A stretch of 64,000 nucleotides of DNA. It comes from Skeletonema tropicum. Taxonomy: Eukaryota; Bacillariophyta; Thalassiosirophyceae; Thalassiosirales; Thalassiosiraceae. Shown here piece by piece: positions 9,047 to 19,864 of this stretch (within the stretch, counting starts at the first letter, position 1; every line of letters starts with the position of its first letter). A program made the position numbers and the translations under genes. The stretch lies in assembly GCA_037178625.1 (NCBI GenBank), contig CM074145.1:682001-746000 (forward strand). The letters are read 5' to 3'. The notes below the pieces were generated by a model. It was given only the letters and a program-made list of their open reading frames with translations, did not search any database and was not told the origin of the DNA.

Positions 9047-11054
9047 TCAGGTTGGCAGCTTCCGTTTCTTCCGCTTGGGAGGTGCGTGTCTTTGGGTAGT
9101 GGCCTGAAGTGTTGAATCCCCAACAGCGAGCGATGCAGCGCTCCTTTTCTGATTAAGGAGGGACTCTGTCTGCTGCATTGGAGTTGGGTCGTCCCCGTGG
9201 ACTTTACCTCTAGTTTTGGGGCCGCCTGGGATAATCCGCTTGTCCTTTCTCCGTCGTTTATTGCGCTCCTTGCACGATGAACCTGAGCCAGCCGTCTTTA
9301 CCCTGACCGGCTTGGGGATAGGCTTGCCCGCTGCGAGGTGACCACTCTTGCGCTTGCCACCCGTTGAATTCGATCGGCTAGGCAGTCTTGCTGCGGCAGG
9401 AGCTCTTGGTTGATTCCTGCTGCTAGACCACAGCAACATTGCGATCCTCATCCTAGTCTCTTTGAGGAGGAAGTCCGCCTGGTTGTAGGAATTCTCGCAC
9501 AGAGGGATGTTTTGTGCCAGTAGGGTTGCGTTGACGAGGACAAAGAGACCACAATCATATCCGTTGGTCTGCCGTGGAGAGTTCATTGAGTCATCGATGA
9601 GTCGCCAAGAGTTGTCCCAATCAGCGTTCGCCTCCCCATGTATTTCTCGATACTTATCCTTGAGACTTGAGATACTGCAGCATAGCCCTTAGGTACCGCT
9701 GGTTATACTCCTTCCTGCCCTGGGAATCCCACAGTTTAATCTCCTTGAGGACGGTGTCGGCTCTGAGGAGCAACCAATGGCGATTACCCCGGTTAATCGG
9801 CACGTATATCTCCCGCACCCCCAAGATCCCGTTCTTCCGTCTCAACGTATTGCCCCAGGAGCGCACATTGTTGTAGTTGTAGATGGGTATTGATTGCCCG
9901 TCTGTCCCAGTCTGAAGGAGTGCTGACATGAAGAAGGAGGTGAAGAAGTAGACCCGTTGGGAGTTCACCTTTGGAAAGAGAACCCTGCGGAGGAAACTGT
10001 TGATGATTTCGTCGTTTAGCCATTGTGGTGGTCGCAGTGAGAGCATTGCTTCCCGGTGAACCTTATCTCCTCCTGCCATGTCAAGGGTGAAAGTCTCGGG
10101 GACCGCTCTGAAGAGGTCCCTTGGGGAGAATGTCCTTGTCTCTTCATCCGTATTACGTCGTAGCAGCTCCAGACAATCGGTGCGTTGCGTCCCTAGGTCT
10201 GGCGGTAGCCTTGGCCTCTGCCGGGTGGAGGAGGCCCGAGCTTCTGCCCGAAGTTGCTGCTGAAAGATAGGGGCAAAACGCAAAGGAGCCTTCGTGGCAG
10301 TCGTCTTGTCGGTGCTAGTGGCTGCTGTCACGTCTGTTTCCTGTGGAGCGGTCCTTGGTTGAGCCATCGACGGATTTTCATTGTCCAGTCTACCTCCCGT
10401 GAGGTCTCCGGCCGCTTCTCTACTCGCCACCGCCGCATTCAACCAATACTGTTGTTGCTCAGTGCTCTTGGCAAAAAGTTCCTCCGGTTGGATTTCCAGC
10501 AGACATCTAGCTTCTTCCGGCAGGCCGTCAGTTCCTAAACTAAGTTGGTGCTCTATCTCTTTCTGGATTTGTTCTCTCGAAGCCAGGACCTTCGTGCCTT
10601 TGGTTTTGTGGTGTTTGGTGAGGTTCCTGCAAATCCATTGGGTGTGCGTGAGGGAGAGTAGCTGGTCCAGGAAGCCCTTCGTCCAACTGTCGATGGTCAG
10701 CCGGAGCCGCATGCCCAGAAGATAATTTTGTTGCAGTTGTAGAAGCCCGACGGACACTTTTCCCTCCGTGAAATGTCTCCATCCGATTCTATCCAAACTA
10801 TTACCAACTTGTCTCGTTTCCTGGGACATACTGTCGCCATACTTGTCCGGCAGGTCCACAAACAATCGCTTGCCTTGGGCTGCAATAAACCTTGGGATCC
10901 AAATCATTAGGTCGGGGTGGGTGTGGTGGTCTCTCATCCAGTCCAATAAATTCTCAATGCAGTCGCTGAGTAATCCCCGTCTAATGTCACTTGTACACCG
11001 ATTCAGGTGGTCAGCCGTTTCGTAACACCCGCAGTTGGGACACAACGCTGAGGC
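9047..11054 (-). CDS. Retrotransposon ORF2 C-terminal extension: zinc knuckle and Ulp1-like (C48) protease
   Basis: This is the same frame as ORF2 just past the TAG at 11055-11057. It opens with CPNCGCYETADHLNRC, a CCHC-type motif usual at the end of ORF2 proteins, which argues that the TAG is an interruption and not the true end. Further on are the Ulp1/SENP-family landmarks: NRHWLLL (His), KLWDSQG (Asp) and, after a one-base frame break near 9657, QTNGYDCGLFV (Gln and Cys). The complete His-Asp-Gln-Cys set is therefore encoded across two frames. A basic Lys/Arg tail follows, ending at 9047. Cysteine-protease domains are known in some retroelements; their role is unclear. Confidence 0.8.
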
Positions 11055-11057
11055 TTC

Positions 11058-14000
11058 CTAGTCCCATCTAGTAATCATTTGGCCAGTGCCGCAGAAACCA
11101 GAACACTGCTTGGCGTACCAAAGTCTGAACATCTGAGGCCGACGCCCTAGAAGATCCCGCAGGGGCTCCCATGCCACGGTGTCGAAGATAGAGGGTGACA
11201 TGAGTCCTTCATCGGAGTAGAACTGTTTTGCTCTTTCTTTGCCAATGTAGTAACGGAGTTCTTTGGCCATATCCGCGGTTTGCTTCTCATTGCCGATAAT
11301 TACCACCGCTGACTCGAGAGGTAGCGATAGCGTTGCAGGGTGGGCTGCCGTCGTATTCACTGCCCGCCGCAAAGCCCGTTTGGCTCTGTCATCACAGATA
11401 ACATTGAGCTGTGCCTCTATCGACAATGCATCGTAGCCCACTATGTCGTCCTGATGTGCCTTAACGTGAGACAGTCTGTGAACCAGTTTGGAGCGAGACT
11501 GTATCTTCCGCAGTACCCGTAGAATATCGTTGTTCTTGGCCGCAGCTGCGATCCTGGCATACTTCGTCGAAAAGGTGTGGATTGTCCCTAGATTGTCGCA
11601 GAAAATGTTGGCGTTGGAAAGAATCTCGTAATGCTCCTCGGCCGTCAGCAGTAAGATGTGGATGGCTAACATTCCCAGCTGCTCCCCTCTATAGCTGCCT
11701 GCCCATTTGGATCTCTCCGTAAAATCACCTTGCAAAGACTTCCCCGTCTCCTCGCAGTACATAATCCAGGCCGCCCCGCAGACGTCCACTGAAAGCTCTT
11801 TGATATAAGAACCATCCGTGCAACAGAAGAGAGATCCTCTGTGGATGGCCTCCACTATCCATGCTGGATCTTCCTGACACGCCAACTCCTGCCACATCCA
11901 TGTGCCTCCTTTGCTGAATAGCCTCTCCCAGAATGAAGCAAAAATTGTATGGGCTGGTGCTGCCACTAGAGGTGGGCCTCTTTGCATCAGTCTAACTGAG
12001 CCATTGTCGTATTCGAGGATGGTAGCTGGAGCCAGTGTGGCGGAGGGTCCATCTAGTTGTCTTGACGGGTGAAGCACGTGTGATCTATCTCCGGAGTCCC
12101 TATCGTGCACGTATTCCCGGATCGTGCTGTCAGTATGTATCTCCACTGCGCAGGTTTCGGTGTTCCAGAAATGCCTCCATTTTCTATGGGAGGGATGTAG
12201 CCATTCCCTCAACGGCTCCTCCAGCATCAGATTGAGCGGTGCGATCTGGAGCAGATATTTTTTCCAGAGTTTGAAATCTGCCGCGGTTGGAAATTCAGAG
12301 CCGAATAGCAGTCCAGACCTATGCTTCCCTAACAGCCCTTCTTCGGAGTCCATCCAATGCCCGTCCAGTAAGTGATTCTCCAGGTATTTACCATTGGCCG
12401 AAGTGATGTCAGAGAGGAAGAGTGCCTCTTGTGCCTTTCTGACTCTGTTGACACGCAACAGATCTTTCCCTCGTAGGCCCATTTCAACCATCATGTGCAT
12501 GATGACCTTATCCCCTCTCCTAGGGAGAGGGATATCGTCACACCGCAAGTCAAGAGTAATCCCCAGCTCGTCAAGTTTTTCCCAAAATGATTTGATCCAC
12601 GAGTCGGTTGCAAGATGCCCCCACGTACGGAAGTCATAGCTAAAAGGACAGTCCGGTACCCCCAATTCAATTTGCAGATGACGAATGACCACGCTCAACG
12701 TAAATCCAAGATGACGGTCCTTCACCGCTGGATGGGGTTTGTCATCGTAATGCTGAAGGAAAGATGCGAGTGTAGCGGCCGTTGTCTCGATTGTCAGATC
12801 ATTGAGGCCCATGCCTCCAAATGCTGGTGGGAGATACCGCCATTCTCTGGTGATAGAACGGGTAACCCCGAGGCTGCTGAGTAGATAGAAATCCGCAGAA
12901 GACAATCCCTTTTTTAGCTCAGCAATAGGGGCCGAGCATGCCCCAAGACCGTAGCGCAATCCTGACCACAGTTGGCAGGAGTAGCTCATCCAGACCGACC
13001 GAACCGGGATGTGCCCACTTTTAATCTGAGCAGTCCACGTTGCCACTCTTTCTTTCATCTGTTCGAAATGCTGATCCGCCTTCCCATCTGGTCTGGCAAA
13101 TAATCCGAGGTTGTTGTCTGCCTTATTGGTAGGAAGTTTGTCGATTGGCTCCGTAGCTCCTGCGGTTGTCGGGACATGGAAGGCTAGCGAGGACAGATCA
13201 TTATCCTCCATCTCGGCCCCGTCTGGCTCTCCCTGCCGTCGCTGTTGCTGATCAGTATACACCCATCCCCCTTTGCCGTCCGCTGACTGATGATGGATAG
13301 TTACCCCACACTTCTCGCCTTTCAACGCACCCCCTGTCGCTCCGAGTAATCCCCCCCAATCCGAGATTGAGGCTTGGCCTTTAGCTGCTGTCGAGAACAG
13401 GTCATTGTCTTCGTCCAAACCAGCCCAAAGGTTGGTGTCATCAACGTACAGGATCCCCACCTGCCGGACAGATTTCCTAGTTATCGGGCATTCAATCGTG
13501 ACACCGTGTCCGCTCCTACGTTGCGCATTTACTATCGTGGTACTCGTCTGGTGCCAAGTGGCAGGAGCCGCGCCATTGCCTTGAGCGAGCCCATGCTTGC
13601 CGTCCTCTTTCCCGCCGAAGTAGGATTCCGATTGGCCGTAGCCTGTACGCAGGAAGAACTCCATGTTGTGCAGGGGACGTAGCATCGACATTACTGCACA
13701 TTGTGGAACGTTGAACGCTTGGAGGGTGAGACTAGCGGCTGGGAGGGCCACTCTGTCATAGCACTGTGCCGCATCGACTTGAGCGACTAGGAGCGGGCGT
13801 TTGGTAACTCTGGCGATGTCATAAAGTAAAACCTGCTGCAGAATGGCGTCCTCTGCGGTTTTCCCTTTGGAGCTGAAGATCTCCTCTGGGATCATGCCTT
13901 CCTCTCTCGCAGAATTGATCATCCTGTGTCCGAAAATGAGTTTGTTGCAGAAGTTGAAGTCAGCTTCCAGGAGGAGGATGGCCCGCAATTTGTTCACCAC

Positions 14001-16193
14001 AGCTACCCCTGCGATTTTTTCCAGCATTACAGACAGTCCTCTAGCCCATCTATCAGGACTTGCTCCAGTTGTGGTGGTCAAAGACAATTTCCTAGCCATC
14101 AGCTGTGACAAGTTGTCATCATGTGCCATCGACTTGTAGTGCCCAAAATGAATCCCTGATAAGGAGGAAGAAGTTCTTTCCTTCACGCGTCGCCAGTAGT
14201 ACTGAAAGTCTTCTTGTGACACCGAGATCGAGATCTCCCCGTTTCCCATCCTGGACCAGATCGAGGCCATTTCATCGAATAAGAGGAGAGTCCGAGGATC
14301 CGTGTCTGGTGGTGGCACAAACGTACCTTCCAGAATCTCTACTGTGGCAGATGTGTCTGCAAAATTACCTAGTAGTTCAAATAGAGCACCTTGACAAATC
14401 GGTGCAGAGGTGGCTCGTCCGAATCTTGTTCGCAGCTCTGTCTTCAGTGCCTCCTCAATCGACTCTTTGGCCGTATGCTCCACCACTGAACCATCGTCCT
14501 GCACGACCTCCACTCTTGTTACACTCATCACGTCCTTAGCCTTTGTGGCTCTTTTGATGCCTTGCCAACACTTGCGCTGTGCCTCACCTCTGAGGATGGC
14601 TTTCACTCTGACTGCCTCTTCTTCCCTCTCATTTGCTATTGCCTCGTTGAGTTTCTCATTTAAGAAGTGCTTCCGCAAGTAGGGAGAATCCGCCAGTAGC
14701 TGTCTCGTATGCTCTTTTGTGCTGCGATACAAGTCCACCAGTTCCTGAACGGGGGTAGACAGCCACTGTTCCAGACCCCTCCTTTTTGCGAATCTCCGCA
14801 TATTCCCCTTATTGACCTGCTTTCCTTGATGATGACGAAGTATCCATTTCAGGAGGTGGCGCTTGTCGAGCCAAGACTGTATCGCTGGGGAGTATTCGTA
14901 ATGGGCTGGATAGAGGACTCTGCACTTGGACTCCGCGTACACTAGTACTGATTCGACCATATTGTCCAGGGCCTCCATCTGAGCAATGAAGGGTGCAGTC
15001 GGTGGAAAGGAGGCGAGTGCCTCCAGCTCTGAGAGTTTCTGGTCAATGTGCTTTTCCCGGAATCCCTTTCTCACTAGCTCGAGATATCTGTCCCGTACCC
15101 GCGGCACTTTTGAATTCAATTTCCTGGCCTTTGGAGGCACAATACGGCAGAGAGCGGTGCCCAGAACGGATCTGGTTTGTACATCTACCACCACCGGCCG
15201 ATGATCTCCCAGGTCTGGATCAAAGGGGAGGTAACAAGCGCTGATTAGTTCGATATCGTCTGACACCCAGATCCCGTCGATTGCCCCGTTTCCATTGTCG
15301 TTACCTCTGAAGTGGGTGAATGGCCCTTTCTGCCCGGGCATGATTCTGTGAACGGCCTCTCGCATGTTGATGTCATTGCCTGCCAGCCGTCTGCTCAATT
15401 CGCCGTCCAGTGCATTCTCATTGGCATCCATCATTAGTACCACTCGGTCTCCTAGCGTCCTCCACTTTTTAATGGCCGCAACAAGCTCTCGACGAAATAG
15501 ATCTTTTGGGTTTGTATCGAAGTGATTGGACTGGATGTACCGCACAATGTGTTGGTAGTAGGTACCAACCCCTTCCGAGCGGCAGGGGGCATACGCAGAG
15601 ATGAACACCGTTCCCACTCCATTTGTCGGTTCGGTGCGGAACCAGCAGAACATACCTAGCTCTGTTTCATCCTGCCCCCTAGTGGTAGGTAGACCCGCCA
15701 ATTCCTCTCTCAGCACCACCGCTGTCCCCCCTGCTTGGAAGTTCCCGATGTTGTGGAGTTCCCGCGTATTATGCGCATGAACCGATGCTATTCTATCGTC
15801 TCCGTGCCTAAGGGTGTGAGCAATCTGTAGGGATGGATTTACTGCCCGAAAATTGGTGTTGGTTTCTTGGAGCCCCAACACGTCGACCCTGTAGTCTCTT
15901 AGCACATGCTTCAATCGTTCCATCTTGGTGTTGTTGGGCTGCCACAATCTGAGGCCATTGATGTTCAGGGATAACACCCGAATCGTCTCGTGACCTTTGT
16001 GGGCAACCCGGAGCGGTCCGTACACCGGCACTTTTGTGCTACTCACTGAGCAGGTGTCTGCCTTGTCCAACCCTTCCGGCCGCAGGCCTTCCATCTCCGT
16101 AGACCTACTCTGCTGTGACTCCAGCAACTCCGCCAGCTCCCTGTTGGATGGATCATCATTACGTTTGGTCCGTTCTGCAAGTAACTGCCTCAT
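11058..16193 (-). CDS. Retrotransposon ORF2: APE endonuclease, reverse transcriptase, RNase H
   Basis: 1711 codons to a TAG. Residues about 65-345 form an apurinic-endonuclease-like domain: LSLNINGL, LGLQET, SAYAPC, MDANEN, DGIWVS and GDHRP are all in place. The reverse transcriptase follows (roughly 640-1000) with a VAQVDAAQCYDRV catalytic Asp, GLAQGNGAAPATWH and the YVDD active site. An RNase H domain lies near 1450-1620 with CTDGSY, YRGEQLG, FCDNLG and CDDRAKRAL supplying the expected acidic residues. The frame is open upstream of the ATG for about 55 codons with an Arg/Asn-rich sequence, so initiation may be earlier or by reinitiation. It ends RLWYAKQCSGFCGTGQMITRWD before the TAG. Confidence 0.9.
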   Translation of the reverse strand: MRQLLAERTKRNDDPSNRELAELLESQQSRSTEMEGLRPEGLDKADTCSVSSTKVPVYGPLRVAHKGHETIRVLSLNINGLRLWQPNNTKMERLKHVLRDYRVDVLGLQETNTNFRAVNPSLQIAHTLRHGDDRIASVHAHNTRELHNIGNFQAGGTAVVLREELAGLPTTRGQDETELGMFCWFRTEPTNGVGTVFISAYAPCRSEGVGTYYQHIVRYIQSNHFDTNPKDLFRRELVAAIKKWRTLGDRVVLMMDANENALDGELSRRLAGNDINMREAVHRIMPGQKGPFTHFRGNDNGNGAIDGIWVSDDIELISACYLPFDPDLGDHRPVVVDVQTRSVLGTALCRIVPPKARKLNSKVPRVRDRYLELVRKGFREKHIDQKLSELEALASFPPTAPFIAQMEALDNMVESVLVYAESKCRVLYPAHYEYSPAIQSWLDKRHLLKWILRHHQGKQVNKGNMRRFAKRRGLEQWLSTPVQELVDLYRSTKEHTRQLLADSPYLRKHFLNEKLNEAIANEREEEAVRVKAILRGEAQRKCWQGIKRATKAKDVMSVTRVEVVQDDGSVVEHTAKESIEEALKTELRTRFGRATSAPICQGALFELLGNFADTSATVEILEGTFVPPPDTDPRTLLLFDEMASIWSRMGNGEISISVSQEDFQYYWRRVKERTSSSLSGIHFGHYKSMAHDDNLSQLMARKLSLTTTTGASPDRWARGLSVMLEKIAGVAVVNKLRAILLLEADFNFCNKLIFGHRMINSAREEGMIPEEIFSSKGKTAEDAILQQVLLYDIARVTKRPLLVAQVDAAQCYDRVALPAASLTLQAFNVPQCAVMSMLRPLHNMEFFLRTGYGQSESYFGGKEDGKHGLAQGNGAAPATWHQTSTTIVNAQRRSGHGVTIECPITRKSVRQVGILYVDDTNLWAGLDEDNDLFSTAAKGQASISDWGGLLGATGGALKGEKCGVTIHHQSADGKGGWVYTDQQQRRQGEPDGAEMEDNDLSSLAFHVPTTAGATEPIDKLPTNKADNNLGLFARPDGKADQHFEQMKERVATWTAQIKSGHIPVRSVWMSYSCQLWSGLRYGLGACSAPIAELKKGLSSADFYLLSSLGVTRSITREWRYLPPAFGGMGLNDLTIETTAATLASFLQHYDDKPHPAVKDRHLGFTLSVVIRHLQIELGVPDCPFSYDFRTWGHLATDSWIKSFWEKLDELGITLDLRCDDIPLPRRGDKVIMHMMVEMGLRGKDLLRVNRVRKAQEALFLSDITSANGKYLENHLLDGHWMDSEEGLLGKHRSGLLFGSEFPTAADFKLWKKYLLQIAPLNLMLEEPLREWLHPSHRKWRHFWNTETCAVEIHTDSTIREYVHDRDSGDRSHVLHPSRQLDGPSATLAPATILEYDNGSVRLMQRGPPLVAAPAHTIFASFWERLFSKGGTWMWQELACQEDPAWIVEAIHRGSLFCCTDGSYIKELSVDVCGAAWIMYCEETGKSLQGDFTERSKWAGSYRGEQLGMLAIHILLLTAEEHYEILSNANIFCDNLGTIHTFSTKYARIAAAAKNNDILRVLRKIQSRSKLVHRLSHVKAHQDDIVGYDALSIEAQLNVICDDRAKRALRRAVNTTAAHPATLSLPLESAVVIIGNEKQTADMAKELRYYIGKERAKQFYSDEGLMSPSIFDTVAWEPLRDLLGRRPQMFRLWYAKQCSGFCGTGQMITRWD

Positions 16194-16417
16194 TGTATTG
16201 GTATCTAACTCTGTATTAGTATTATTCGACTCCCTAAAGTTCCGCGTCCTACTGTTGTTGTCGTGTTTGTGGGACCTGCGAAAATTATTCGCCCGCCTAG
16301 CTGACCTCCCTTGTCGATTGGTAGTTGCAGTGGCAGCGAAGTTGTCACGTTGCCTCTTTGATTAATGGCTCACCTCATCTCCCCGGGCAAAGGGAGGAAG
16401 AGGCTGCCTCTGGGCCA

Positions 16418-18325
16418 TTACTCTCCCTGCCCCACAACACGCTGGTCTTCGCGTGGAGGGGCATGAGGGTCAGCAGCTGAGGCTTGAGAGGCCGCAGCAG
16501 CAGCGGTGGTAGGACGTGCAGACATGACTTCACCAAAGAGACGACCGTGGCGTCTATTGTTGAAGGCCGTAGTGTTGACACTCGCTACATCAGATGATTC
16601 ATCAAAGTCAAAGAGTTGACCATTCTCTCGGGCATTGTTACGGTTCAGTTGTTGGGATACAGCCTTTGCGTCCTGCATCCAATCTAGTTCCAAAATTTCC
16701 GTCTCCTCTTCATTTGCAGCGTTGTCCTCCTCCATGTCAAATGAGAGGTGAAGTAATCCTTCGTCATCAAAACGTACAAAGTTGCGGGCGGTGCGAATGT
16801 CCTCCGCATCAAACACTCTGGCCGCAGCAGCAAGTAAAGATTCCATAGTGGCGTCCTTCTCCAGGGCCAAGTGATATAGAAACCACCCGGCGGGGCAGAC
16901 AGCAATATTCCTAGCTGCCTCACGGTAATCTTCTCCATTAGGGATTACTGCGTCAACTCCTCCACCGGAGTTTTCCAGAAGGGCAAGGAAGAGAGGGCGA
17001 GGGCGGTGGGTCCGACTTGGTAGCTGTACATCCATAAACATAAAGATCCGGCGGGCGGTGGTAGTAATTCCATTCCCCTCTAGCGTCTCAAATGAGATAC
17101 TCATGTCCAATCCTGCAGGCGAGGGCCTGAAACCCCTGTAGGAGACATGGATCGTGGAGTCAAGGTACTCGCTATGGAGACCTGCTCGACCTTTGCAGTC
17201 GGTCTTCTTGGATTCGGGAACGTTACGATCATTCATATCGGGGGCAAGGTAGGGGTAGGTATGGATTCCCATGAAATTGCGCAGACCGCTTCTCCAAGGC
17301 CTGAAGACTGACTTGATGAGCTGTTCGTCCTTCGCATCAAACTCAATCTTAATGACTTGCTTGCTCGAGAGATTCTTGAGATGTGACTTTCCCGACTCAT
17401 AGATCTGATCCGGGTAGCCGACCGAAATCACCAAAACCGGTTCTTCGGGGAAGAGCTCCGAGGAGTTTGCGATAGCTTCCTTCAAGGTCTGATTGATCTT
17501 TGCATCCATGTATTCTTGGGAGGCTTTGCTGATGGCGTGGAAGAGTACCAAATTCTTCTTCGACAACGGAGCCGGATGTGCCTTCAAACTCAACCGAATA
17601 TTGGCCAAAGCCAATCTGTGGAAGATAGTACCCCAAGTTACTGCATCCATCTCATTGTGACCAACAATTACCACGAAAGTGAATTGCACCGACTTGCCTC
17701 TAAGTTGTTCATGGAGGACTTTCAAGGACTGTTCGAGTTCTTTTTGAGATTTGGTCCCGTCCAAATCAAAGGAATGGCTAGCTGCGTATTTCAACACCGT
17801 GGTGAAGGCCTCATCTTTGGAGATTGGCGTAGAGATGAGGGGAGGACCTGAGTCATCTTTCACAGGCAACAGGGCGACGTTGTCCGGACCAACTGTACTC
17901 TTCATGGCATTCAGGGTCGTCTCCAATACCCTGGTTATGTCCTGCAGCAACGAATTGAACTTTACACGGTTGAATGAGACTTCACACGCACGTTTGTGAA
18001 GTGGGGTAAAGGCCGCCCCGTTCCTCTTTCCTGCAGACGTGGCATGAGCAAAGGAGAGCTTCTTCCCCGAGGAAGGAGTGCTACCCTTCTTGCCCTTGCT
18101 CGTCCTCAAAGCAGAGGCCGACTTCCAAAAGTAATCCTTTTGTAGAGGTGGAGTTGCCGCATTGTCCTTTTCCTCCGAGTTGTTGGTCTTTGACACCTCG
18201 ACGTCCATCATCTCCTCAGTTTCCGTCTCCTTCTCGGCCGCCGTGGCACCCTCTGCCATCGACTCGCCTGTGAGATCCATGGCGGTGGTGGCTGCGTATT
18301 CCCGTTTCTTTGGTGTTGATGTCAT
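16418..18325 (-). CDS. Retrotransposon ORF1 protein
   Basis: The frame is open from 18718, but I prefer the ATG at 18325 (MTSTPKKREYAATT), giving about 635 residues. Upstream codons look like untranslated leader. The first 130 residues are Thr/Glu/Lys-rich and probably disordered; the rest is a folded-looking domain with no CCHC zinc knuckles and no RRM I can recognise. In non-LTR elements ORF1 usually packages the RNA as a nucleic-acid chaperone; here that role is inferred from position only. The C-terminal tail is Ala-rich. The stop at 16418 is 224 bases before the first ATG of ORF2. Confidence 0.75.
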   Translation of the reverse strand: MTSTPKKREYAATTAMDLTGESMAEGATAAEKETETEEMMDVEVSKTNNSEEKDNAATPPLQKDYFWKSASALRTSKGKKGSTPSSGKKLSFAHATSAGKRNGAAFTPLHKRACEVSFNRVKFNSLLQDITRVLETTLNAMKSTVGPDNVALLPVKDDSGPPLISTPISKDEAFTTVLKYAASHSFDLDGTKSQKELEQSLKVLHEQLRGKSVQFTFVVIVGHNEMDAVTWGTIFHRLALANIRLSLKAHPAPLSKKNLVLFHAISKASQEYMDAKINQTLKEAIANSSELFPEEPVLVISVGYPDQIYESGKSHLKNLSSKQVIKIEFDAKDEQLIKSVFRPWRSGLRNFMGIHTYPYLAPDMNDRNVPESKKTDCKGRAGLHSEYLDSTIHVSYRGFRPSPAGLDMSISFETLEGNGITTTARRIFMFMDVQLPSRTHRPRPLFLALLENSGGGVDAVIPNGEDYREAARNIAVCPAGWFLYHLALEKDATMESLLAAAARVFDAEDIRTARNFVRFDDEGLLHLSFDMEEDNAANEEETEILELDWMQDAKAVSQQLNRNNARENGQLFDFDESSDVASVNTTAFNNRRHGRLFGEVMSARPTTAAAAASQASAADPHAPPREDQRVVGQGE

Positions 18326-18844
18326 TGTTGCACAGATTGTGTCGAGAGGATGCAGCCACCGGAGTTGGCCGGTGGGTGGGTGATCCCGGAAGCAAAAACT
18401 GATTCCAGGTGGAGTACGCGCAACGCCAGACCGTCCCAGTCGGACGCCCATCTGACCTGAGGGCTTGCCATGAGGCGGCTGGATTACTCCCCGAACTCCA
18501 ATCCCTTTCCGAAAGACGAGGACTGCTTGGTTGCCAGTGATGCCTCCTATAGAAACCCAGGCTAGGAGCCGACCGAAAGATAGTTGCCGCTGCCCTATTC
18601 GTAGGAGTGATTGATTGGTGTTGCGTCCCTCCTTATCAATAAGCCTCTTCTCCCCTCCGAAGGATCTGCCTATAAAAGTTTCGGAATGTTGTATTACCTC
18701 TGTACTGTAGGAGCCCAAAGAAGGGTGGTGGTCAAAATTGTAATTACTAGTCCTGTACTGAACAGGTGGTTTGAACCTGCCTGCTACGTAATCCTGGAGA
18801 CACAGGAACCGTTTGTTGTGTGTTCCGAAATTCTCCCCCCCCTC

Positions 18845-19864
18845 TGCGGTGGTCGGCAGGCCCGGCGAATAATCGTTGTCGAGGCCCTTTTAGCACCATC
18901 ATGTGCTGCTATTGTCATCATCGTTTTCAGAAAGAGGTGCTTGTGCAAAAACTTTTGCCGGAGCGGAGGTAGGTGGGAGGTGGGTCTATGCAGCACAACA
19001 ATGCGTTCAATGGAAGATACTTGCCTCCAAAAATTCAACCGCAACCTAAACTAGGAAGAAGACACCGAATTGATAGCTTTTCGAAGGCAACTATCGAATG
19101 CTGCTAATGTAATTGATGGTTATGATCTTAATTTCCTCGCTGCTATTGCTATGCAGGGTCTTAGGTTATTCGGTACGCACGTTTGTTACGTGTTACGTGT
19201 TACTTTCTGGGGGCTAGCTGTGGAGAGTGGAAGTGGAAAGTGCAAGTTTCAGATGAGGTGGAATCGTCCTTGAGGTCGATTGTGAATGAGTTGTTACTCC
19301 GGTTCGAAGTAGCACTCATCGTCTGTACAGTGTAGTAAAAAGTAGACGGGTTCATGGTGATAACTGTTGCTCTGTGATGACTTGGACTGGGGGCCTTTGT
19401 GTTCTTCATAGAGAATAGAGAGGGCTTTGAGTTCGGCTGATTCTTTTGCGAGGCAAAATACAAACTTACAGCTGCTCTAGCATTCTTTATAAATAAGATA
19501 GTTTTGTATGCGGCATCGGTTAGAATTGAAAGAAGGAGGTCCGTGGTCAGCGAGTACAACATTATTCTGCCTATCTCTCTCTCGAGATCGAGAGAGATGA
19601 GGATATTCCGATGCATTGGTAAGACAAAGCTGACGACAGTGGTGGAAGATGTAATTGCTATTTCTATTTCTTTTACTGGCGCTACGTAGGCGTAGGAGGA
19701 AACCTCCTGCTGCCTCTCTCCTTCATCTTCGTAAATATTCTTTTATGTGCCCTTATCTTCGTTCCCCTTTCCCCTTCCGATCCATTCTATACAATATTCT
19801 CATCATGAACTTGTAGCACTCTTCGCCGCTCAAGATCACAGATGTTCTTCTTCACTTGTCTTCC
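18845..19864. other. Non-coding stretch (copy B equivalent of 41-1060)
   Basis: No gene supported. Same content as the left end of copy A, including the short CTCTCTCG palindrome near 19577. Confidence 0.6.

Larger units (their letters stand above)
8832..18844 (-). mobile_element. Non-LTR retrotransposon with ORF1 and ORF2 (APE, RT, RNase H, zinc knuckle, Ulp1-like protease)
   Basis: About 10.0 kb on the minus strand. The inferred 5' end at 18844 begins with a run of G, common for such elements. The 3' end at 8832 runs into an ATTTATTT-type tail rather than poly-A. There are no terminal repeats of its own. Order on the minus strand: 5' leader, ORF1 (18325-16418), a 224-base spacer, ORF2 (16193-9047, broken by one in-frame TAG and one frameshift), then a 3' UTR of about 215 bases with GC-rich self-complementary stretches. 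The element is bounded on both sides by the 5.8-kb direct repeat. Clade cannot be set without a tree. Confidence 0.9.

Noticed and set aside
8832..18844. Interpretation of the 5.8-kb direct repeats as LTRs of the retroelement
   Set aside because: The repeats contain host-type genes, lack TG...CA ends and primer sites, and the element encodes an APE endonuclease and no integrase, as non-LTR elements do.
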